DNA from: Pomacea canaliculata
Taxonomy: Eukaryota > Mollusca > Gastropoda > Architaenioglossa > Ampullariidae
Direction: 5' to 3'
Length of the DNA: 64,000 nt
NCBI RefSeq assembly: GCF_003073045.1
Contig: NC_037592.1
Span: 10,134,007-10,198,006, forward strand
Shown: piece after piece, positions 58,337 through 64,000 of the stretch
Position numbering within the stretch: the first letter of the stretch is position 1
Layout of the letters: each line of letters starts with the position of its first letter
Program-made: the position numbers and the translations under genes
The notes under the pieces: generated by a model
Database searches by the model: none
What the model was told of the DNA's origin: nothing
Seen by the model: only the letters and a program-made list of their open reading frames with translations

Positions 58337-58409
58337 GGGCCTGTGGCGCAATGGATAACGCGTCTGACTACGGATCAGAAGATTCCAGGTTCGAATCCTG
58401 GCAGGCTCG
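58337..58409 (+). tRNA. tRNA-Arg-ACG: tRNA-Arg, anticodon ACG
   Basis: The 73-nt gene folds into a standard cloverleaf. Acceptor GGGCCTG pairs with CAGGCTC (one G-U pair), the anticodon stem TCTGA/TCAGA closes loop CTACGGA with anticodon ACG at 58370-58372, and the T arm is CCAGG-TTCGAAT-CCTGG. The discriminator base is G at 58409. The A box is TGGCGCAATGG (58344-58354) and the B box GGTTCGAATCC (58388-58398), both matching consensus, with no intron. After inosine modification of A34 it would read CGU, CGC and CGA. It looks functional. Confidence 0.97.
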
Positions 58410-58413
58410 TTAG

Positions 58414-58423
58414 TTTTTTTTTT
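58414..58423 (+). terminator. Pol III oligo-T terminator of the tRNA-Arg gene
   Basis: Ten T residues begin four bases after the tRNA discriminator, a standard RNA polymerase III stop. Confidence 0.9.
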
Positions 58424-58567
58424 GGGGGTTTTTTTTTTTGACTTTTCACTCTTTAAAAAAAAAAAACAAAAACCATGTCAGTTTTGGCGTTGCATTGTTA
58501 GAATAATTAGCTAACTTTCTGAGTATCTCAAGTCTAAAAAAAGACCTAGTTGTAAGTTTTCTGTTTA

Positions 58568-58623
58568 TTGTGCAAGATCACCTTAAGATGGAAGCGCACT
58601 TTTCTTATTAAAAGTCAACCAAA
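58568..58623 (+). mobile_element. SINE tail copy related to the 39.4-39.7 kb elements
   Basis: GTGCAAGATCACCTTAAG, then GATGGAAGCGCAC and AAAAGTCAACCAAAC, follow the order of GTGCGAAATCACCTCAAGG, GTGGAAGCACA and CAGCCAACCAAC at 39.5-39.7 kb. Only the 3' part is present. Confidence 0.5.
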
Positions 58624-59183
58624 CTTTTTTTTTCAAAATCGATGACTTTACTCCAGACTGTGCACTGGCATACTGTTGGTTTGGTTTCAGCTGATGTGAT
58701 GGCTAATGTTGTGTACTCTGACTTCTATGCGGTTGGTTGTAGCACAGATTTAACAGATAAAGCAGTGGTAAAGTCTCTCCATCATGGTTATCATGGAAGT
58801 GAATAACCCATAGCAAAACTTAGAAAATTGGCAAAGAAAATGGCAAACTGTTTTTCATGCTGTGCTGGCTTGAGAAATCATTCTGTGTCCATTGACCCAC
58901 CACTCTCACTAGAGAACTACCAAAAAAATGCAATGAGGAATACGAGAAAAGGTCTTCGTTTGTTTTCTAATAAAAATAAACATCAACTGGATATCTACAT
59001 ACCCCTTGAAGTAAAAGTCACCTGCTTAGGAAGGTGAAGTGCCTTGCTCATGTGTACTTTCAATAATGCCATTCAAGGCTGCATGTTAAATGGGAGAAAA
59101 GACAACTTGCAGAGTACTACTGACATGCACAGGCATGCAGACACTGCAGTGGTAAATTTTTTTTCAGATCTAAGTGATTCTTT
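58624..59183. other. Intergenic stretch with unassigned short open frames
   Basis: Two consecutive plus-strand open frames (58642-58815 and 58828-59037) separated by a stop have ordinary residue compositions but match no family I recognise. They could be remnants of an unidentified element. Confidence 0.3.
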
Positions 59184-59367
59184 GGACTGACTTTCAGAAA
59201 AAACATTTACACAGGTTAATGTCTGCCTGAAAATATCTGCGGTTCCTGTCCTTGTGGAAACTCTCCTGGGTGGTGTGTGAGACATACTTGATGAGGTGCT
59301 GTCAACAAAGACTCAACGGGGTGCTTATCAATATCCCCGGTGGGCAGAAATCTGGGAGAAGGAATGA
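59184..59367 (-). pseudogene. Decayed partial copy of the CABIN1 last exon
   Basis: This segment aligns over about 180 bases with 59941-60111 in the CABIN1 last exon, in the same orientation. Shared blocks include GGTTCCTGTCCTTGTGGA versus GGTTCCTGTTCCTGTGGA, ACTCTCCTGGGTGGTGTG versus ACTCTCCTCGGTGGTGTG, and TGGGCAGAAATCTGGGAGAA versus TGGGCAGATATCTGGGAGAA. The translation [15 protein letters not shown] mirrors [15 protein letters not shown], but the SUMO-interaction-like IIDLT is replaced and the frame breaks, so it is non-functional. It lies less than 0.5 kb downstream of the parent exon, so tandem duplication is the simplest origin. Confidence 0.8.
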
Positions 59368-59604
59368 TAAACTCATGGTTTCCCCACAAAATAATCATGT
59401 GCTGTTCAATTTTTTTTTTTTTTTAGTTTGTTCCTTTTCTCTGACAAATAGGTATATGGGAATGTTTTGTCGCAATAGCATATCCAAACCGTACTGTCAG
59501 GAGTGAAAGATTTAGGTCTTTGAAGAAGTCTAACACATCATCCATTTTCTCAGCTCTTCAACATAATAGTTATAAACAATGCGCAGAAAATTATGTTCAC
59601 AAAT

Positions 59605-59610
59605 TTTATT
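59605..59610 (-). promoter_or_regulatory. CABIN1: CABIN1 polyadenylation signal AATAAA
   Basis: AATAAA on the minus strand, 24 bases past the TAA at 59634. It implies a very short 3'UTR, unless a later signal is used. Confidence 0.6.
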
Positions 59611-59633
59611 CTTCAGTCACTGCTTTGCCAACA

Positions 59634-60350
59634 TTACAACAGGTCACCTTGAAAATGGTGCCTCACATCTGAGGTGAGTTTATCAGGTGATGTAAAAGCC
59701 AGGTCATCGCCAGGGTCAGACATGTCAAAGTCACTAGGGTCATCAGTCGTAGTGTAACCTGGTGTTTGCCCAGCTGATGCCCCGCTAGACATGGGGTTGA
59801 TGGGAGATGAAAATGGAGAGGATGAATGGAGATGAGAGGGGCACAAATTGGGGGGCACCAGTGGCCAGGCTCCTGGGGTTCTTGGATGAAGTATGGTGGA
59901 GGTGGTAACTGAGGCCTGAGGTGACTTGACAGCTCTCATTGGACTCTGCTTTTCAGGTGATGTCAGATCAATAATGTCTGTGGTTCCTGTTCCTGTGGAG
60001 ACTCTCCTCGGTGGTGTGAGAGGCACACCTGATGTGCTGGTGTTGCCGGCAAAGACTCCAAATAGTGCTGAAGGAGATTCCCAGTGGGCAGATATCTGGG
60101 AGAAGGACTGAGGACCACATGAGCCACCCAGTGATGATCTCGAAGATGTGGGACCAGATGGTAAAGACACCAATCCCCGGTGTTGCATGCTGCTTCCAGA
60201 CATTCTTACAGAAGCTTCTGGTCCTGATGGTAGATTGGGAAGAGAGGAACCTCCTGCAAAAGCTGCTGGATTGATCCCAGGGATCACTGGAGTGCTGACA
60301 GCAGGTGAAGTGAAATTCAAAGACACACGGCTCCTTTCTTGCCTAGGTGT
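59634..60350 (-). CDS. CABIN1: CABIN1 last exon
   Basis: Acceptor GTTTAAG before 60350 is phase 0, continuing from the previous exon's Met codon, and the exon encodes 238 residues starting [13 protein letters not shown]. It is rich in Ser/Pro with repeated SP/TP sites. [20 protein letters not shown] lies at about 60015-59955, and a [10 protein letters not shown] acidic run at about 59735-59705. The frame is intact to TAA. An alternative acceptor CCTAG at 60342 would not keep phase. Confidence 0.9.
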   Translation of the reverse strand, partial: TPRQERSRVSLNFTSPAVSTPVIPGINPAAFAGGSSLPNLPSGPEASVRMSGSSMQHRGLVSLPSGPTSSRSSLGGSCGPQSFSQISAHWESPSALFGVFAGNTSTSGVPLTPPRRVSTGTGTTDIIDLTSPEKQSPMRAVKSPQASVTTSTILHPRTPGAWPLVPPNLCPSHLHSSSPFSSPINPMSSGASAGQTPGYTTTDDPSDFDMSDPGDDLAFTSPDKLTSDVRHHFQGDLL

Positions 60351-63300
60351 CTTAAACAGCAAACAGTTTATCACAAGCTATTTAAAAAAAAATTCTACAG
60401 TGCAAGAAAATTTCTCTAAAATTTGCCATAAAAAGCATCGATGTTAATGGCAAATACAGACAAAAATGCAAATGTATGGTAATAGCACTTTTTTAAATAT
60501 ATATTGTGCATTAATGTTAATATAGTAATTGGTTTTAAAAAAGATAGATATCCCTTTCTAACTCCTATCTTCCCCACAGCAATACACAAAAGCAAGTTAT
60601 CTTAATTTCCTAATAAAAATACGATCTTGTAGGACAGATAAGTTTAAGTGTTACTTGTCAAAACACTCATTTCTTAAAGTGAGATGATAGTGAATAAATC
60701 ATTTCATGTAAATTATGCAAACAGGACTGAAAATGCACCAGCAGCCCTTACCATGGCTTGACTCTCGCGGGCAATAAGAGCTGTGCAGTAATGAATGGCC
60801 TGCTCCACCTCAGACATTGATCCTTGCTGAAATAACAGAAATGTAATCCAATTTACTGCAGCTGAAAATAGGGAGTGGGCAAAAAGGAATATATAATTCT
60901 TAAAATCACATCAAGCATATTAAATTTATGAAGTCTTATGATTTCTTGATTGTGGCCCTCTGCTCCTCGAGGAGTAACAAGGAATGAATACAGCGTGATT
61001 TTTTTTATTACAGTTGACCTGGTATGGCTTACATTTATCTGTAATTTTATTGTTTGTAAAGAATAAAAAAAAAATGTATCCATGCCAATACCAAATTCAG
61101 ACAATAAATGATGACTGCATTTTTGTGTGTGTTATCACATAAGTCAGTAACTGTTTTTTTTTTAAATTAAAAACTAGGGGAGACAGAAATGACAAAACTA
61201 CAATCAGTACATTCACAGTGACATCCTGATTTACTGTCGTGTAATAAAAATTTGGCAAACACAAGCACGTATAAGAAACAAAAGAAAAGCATGTCAGGTC
61301 TGGAAAAACATTTACTTGCAGACTACTTTACCTGTGGCAATGCCACCTGCCGAAATGCTGCAGTGAGAAGTCTCATAGCTTGTAAGGCATTGCTGCCATG
61401 GCGGTGGGTATTGTAAACACAAAATGCTGACAAAAGAACTTCCTTTTTATCAATTTCTTCTTCTGGTCGCTTCAGCTGCATGGCAACAGAGTCCAGCATA
61501 TAGGACTGAGCCAGTTTGGCCAAAACTTGGCGCTCCCCATCCGGAGGTACCGTCTAAAAGACAGAAGTTGAAATAGCATAAAAAAGACTGAACAGTTTTC
61601 ACATGAATGTCTAGTTTAAATGAAACTCTATACAATTAGCTTGAACTAAAATAAGCAAAGGGCTGTTTAGGTCATGGATGAGTGGGAAACTCTCTACTGC
61701 AAAAAGTTAATCTAGCACATTCAGTGCATTTCATAAGGGAGCTGAAACACAAGGATATTAAAAAGTAAAGACAATGTATAACATGTCTAAGTGTAGCATT
61801 TATCACATAAATCATGTACAACACATGTTTAACTTGTGTAAGACATGTAGAGAAAGCTTGGGTTTTTGTTTTTAAACATTCTACATGAACAATTACAGTT
61901 ATGTTGTCTGTAGGGATTCTCTTTTTAACTGCTTCACATTGAAGGATTATAAATATTGTCTTTCACATATCAGAGAAGTTGTGTTTACTTTCAACAAAAC
62001 ATTAAAGTATATTTTATTAACTCTGATTAATACATTCTGCATTGTGTTAATTTTACTGCTATTTCAGTTCCTCCAATTTAGTTTTGTCATTATTTGACTG
62101 ACATGACTTGTTTCACTGTGAGACATGGTTGCTGTCTCTCACGTAGTATTTTTTAGGAACATCCCCACCCTTTAAAAACCACTTTGCACTTTTTAGCTCC
62201 CTGACCATCTGTTCAGCAGTAAAGCCATTTGCCACACTTTATTGTAAAGACTTTGTACTTGACTCAGAGTCTTGGGGTAGATAAGGCAGCAAGGGAGAGC
62301 CTCTAACACTTCTAGCTATTAGAAGTCTCTAATACCTCACATCCTTATGACCATAAGGTCACAGGACTACTTTACCTTCACCTTTGAATACATCCCTTCG
62401 TATGGTAAACTTCAAAATACCAACAGACCCAATATCATGACATTTCATTGATTATTTTTTTACCTGAAGGATGCTGACAGGTAACTGTCACAAGTGCTAA
62501 TGCTTCACCAACCTCCTATCATGAATCATGGTAGGCGGACAACAGTTGGTTGAGCTGAAAGCTAATTGTTATAATGGATTCTTGGTGTCGGGTTTCAAAA
62601 ATGTGGCTAATAATTATTTTTGAAATGCTCTAATACATGGCGCTCAAATGTTCGTAGCCACATGGCTGTGCTGACCCTAGACTTACCTTTCAAAGGAAAA
62701 TACAAGAATTCTGCAAGACACATTCTAGAACAATCTCTGTGCTTTGACCCATGCTAAGTTTTTATCAAAGCTACTGCTTACCTTCCAATGTCAGGCTTCT
62801 TTCTCAGCTGTGTGCTGATTAGCAACAGCATGCGCACTTCTCCCAGTCTCGTAAGACATCTAACAACAGTTGCACTGAGCGACTGATGTGAGAGGCAAAG
62901 CTTCCTGAGCGATCAATTTCTTCTATAGGAATCTTCCAGATACCCTGTCAACAACATGTCCTAGCATATACAAGACTGCATGTACACCTACACTTGCACC
63001 TAACTCTACACTCATCCATCCACAATGTTAGCCATGATGCTGTTAGGTCTTTCCTGTGTACATGTCAACTGTTATGTAAGGGAATTCTTGCATATGTGTC
63101 CTCATTGTGAGACTATATTATGCCTTTTAGGATCATGCTGTTGAACAGTAGCTACATTTACCTGAAAAAAATTGTTGACACGACGTTCTGCAAACAGGCC
63201 CTGGGCTGGCATGTGACTCAAGTTCTGCCACTCTGGGTTGCCTAGTAATAAGTCTCTTGCAAAGGCAGTGTTCTGTGCAACATTAAAAAGAAACAAACTA

Positions 63301-64000
63301 AAGTTTAAATTATAAATATATTTAAATGATTGTATTCTTAGAAATAAGCACAAAGAACCATGGAAAATAATTTGAAAAGTGAGTTTGATGGATCAAATGA
63401 GAGGAGGACTGCATGCACATATGTGCAAACATGTGTGCCCATGCAATACATACTTTTATGTGCATATGCATGAACACAAAAACACATGTACACACATCTT
63501 AACAATGTACCTTATGAGTTAAGGACATGTAGTAGAGGTGTGCCAGTCTGTAGATGGACTTGTAGTGGGTTGGGAAGCGTGACAGACACAGATGAAGGGC
63601 AGCAACACACTTATCCAGCAGCTCCTTCTTCCATTTTTCAAACTCCTCTTGACTGAGAATAGTTTCCTGCTTGTGAGAATCTGCTTGTGCTTTGCTGCCA
63701 GCACTATTCCCCGGCATGCAGCTGCTGCCTTGCTGTGGAGAGGCTGCACCTGTCAGCACAGTCCCAGGTGATAGCTTGTTTTGCAAAGGCTTGTCTTCTG
63801 CATCACTAACCTGCTTAGCATCGGTAAGCCCTAGGTTTCTTAATGGTGGTTCACAAAGTTGCTCATCCTTTCCATCGATTAAAGCCTCTTGGCTTGCATG
63901 TATTTCTCTCCCTTTGTTGCTGTCAGTAGTCTTTCCTTTGCTAGCTATGTCTGTATCCAGCTGTTGTCCACTGGAGGGAGTCGTTTCCTTCAATGATAAC
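59634..64000 (-). CDS. CABIN1: CABIN1 (calcineurin-binding protein 1), C-terminal part, truncated by window edge
   Basis: CABIN1 is the animal Hir3-like subunit of the HIRA histone H3.3 chaperone complex and was first described as a calcineurin and MEF2 partner; it acts in the nucleus. Six exons lie here. Family-conserved strings appear in order: [20 protein letters not shown] (TPR-like), [53 protein letters not shown], and [18 protein letters not shown] Ser/Pro-rich tail then carries a SUMO-interaction-like DIIDLTSPE and an acidic segment ([17 protein letters not shown]), ending at TAA 59634. Exons 62782-62944 and 61332-61553 each lack one base. Restoring one base in each joins conserved text on both sides and makes every splice phase consistent, so assembly indels are the likelier explanation. 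The N-terminal TPR array lies beyond 64000. Confidence 0.92.
60752..60826 (-). CDS. CABIN1: CABIN1 exon, EVEQAIHYC helix
   Basis: A 75-bp exon, phase 0 at both ends (TTTCAG acceptor, GTAAGG donor), reads [20 protein letters not shown], matching the conserved A.EQA..FC helix near the C-terminus of the family. Confidence 0.9.
61332..61553 (-). CDS. CABIN1: CABIN1 exon, [11 protein letters not shown] region, with a frameshift
   Basis: Read at the phase set by the previous exon it starts RYLR, and one base later [18 protein letters not shown], reproducing the family pattern YLRDADRQVLAQ. The missing base lies in CCGGATGGGG (about 61535-61545). It continues [18 protein letters not shown] and [16 protein letters not shown] to a GTAAAG donor, phase 0 once the base is restored. 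Confidence 0.88.
61554..62781 (-). other. CABIN1 intron of 1.2 kb
   Basis: GTAAGC at 62781 to TTTTAG at 61554. AT-rich; no exon recognised, and none is needed for the reading of the flanking exons. May contain an unidentified dispersed repeat around 62.45-62.7 kb. Confidence 0.5.
62782..62944 (-). CDS. CABIN1: CABIN1 exon, [12 protein letters not shown] region, with a frameshift
   Basis: It opens [20 protein letters not shown], then [11 protein letters not shown], matching the family pattern GIWRIPVDEIDRPGSF and the helix after it. The frame then hits a stop unless shifted by one base, after which it reads [20 protein letters not shown], the expected continuation. The missing base lies near plus-strand 62848-62858 (CTTACG in sense). 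Donor GTAAGC; with one base restored the exit phase is 2, fitting the next exon. Confidence 0.88.
63162..63272 (-). CDS. CABIN1: CABIN1 exon, HMPAQGLF block
   Basis: A 111-bp phase-0 exon encodes [20 protein letters not shown], then [17 protein letters not shown], one of the most conserved stretches in the family. Acceptor GCACAG, donor GTAAAT. Confidence 0.95.
63511..64000 (-). CDS. CABIN1: CABIN1 exon, TPR-like helix, continuing past window edge
   Basis: The frame is open from position 64000 down to a donor (CATAAG then GTACAT) at 63511. A disordered Ser/Lys/Gln-rich linker precedes [20 protein letters not shown] and [20 protein letters not shown], a TPR-type helix pair typical of CABIN1/Hir3. 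Exit phase is 0. Confidence 0.93.

Noticed and set aside
58642-59037. Two plus-strand open frames near the tRNA gene
   Set aside because: Short, separated by a stop and without recognisable homology. They are mentioned as unassigned only.
53850-62944. Programmed ribosomal frameshifting as the cause of the BDP1/CABIN1 shifts
   Set aside because: The sites share no slippery heptamer plus structure, occur in several exons of two unrelated genes, and sit mostly in or next to homopolymers, as expected of sequencing indels.

Overview
This window is animal nuclear DNA, most likely from a lophotrochozoan (mollusc-like). It has short exons joined by GT-AG introns, a tRNA gene with internal A/B boxes and an oligo-T stop, TTAGGG-type telomeric repeats, and LINE, SINE and hAT-type transposon remnants. 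The mollusc assignment is inferred from overall character, not from a species marker. No bacterial operon, CRISPR array or intact virus was seen.

Layout. All recognised protein genes are on the minus strand. (1) Positions 1 to about 2000 hold one very long open coding exon of an unrecognised Ser/Thr-rich protein that continues beyond the left edge. (2) About 14.0-14.8 kb and 27.3-27.5 kb are two exons whose splice sites and phase fit, giving a predicted 328-residue disordered protein with five N-[P/L]-[L/F]-Y-D repeats, two DPF motifs and a clathrin-box-like LLLDF. I do not recognise the family; the motifs suggest endocytic adaptor interactions. (3) About 28-48 kb is gene-poor. It holds a 0.47 kb hAT-type MITE with target-site duplication, a LINE fragment interrupted by a telomeric repeat, tRNA-derived SINE copies and minisatellites. 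(4) 48.6-57.6 kb is BDP1, the SANT-domain subunit of TFIIIB, reconstructed in about 12 exons. (5) 58.34-58.41 kb is a tRNA-Arg(ACG) gene on the plus strand. (6) 59.6-64.0 kb is the C-terminal part of CABIN1 (HIRA-complex and calcineurin-binding protein), which continues beyond the right edge. A decayed copy of part of its last exon lies just downstream.

Functional context. BDP1 acts in RNA polymerase III initiation and sits less than 1 kb from a Pol III tRNA gene. CABIN1 acts in H3.3 deposition. No operon-like organisation is implied.

Quality. Several conserved exons of BDP1 and CABIN1 carry single-base frameshifts, mostly in or next to homopolymers. Splice phases agree again once one base is allowed per exon. 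This points to uncorrected long-read indels more than to true gene death, but the shifts are clustered. CpG content looks bimodal: CpG-rich with many microsatellites from about 1.3 to 43 kb, and CpG-poor in 1-1.27 kb, 12.0-13.85 kb and 43.3-64 kb. This is the pattern expected of mosaic gene-body methylation in invertebrates.
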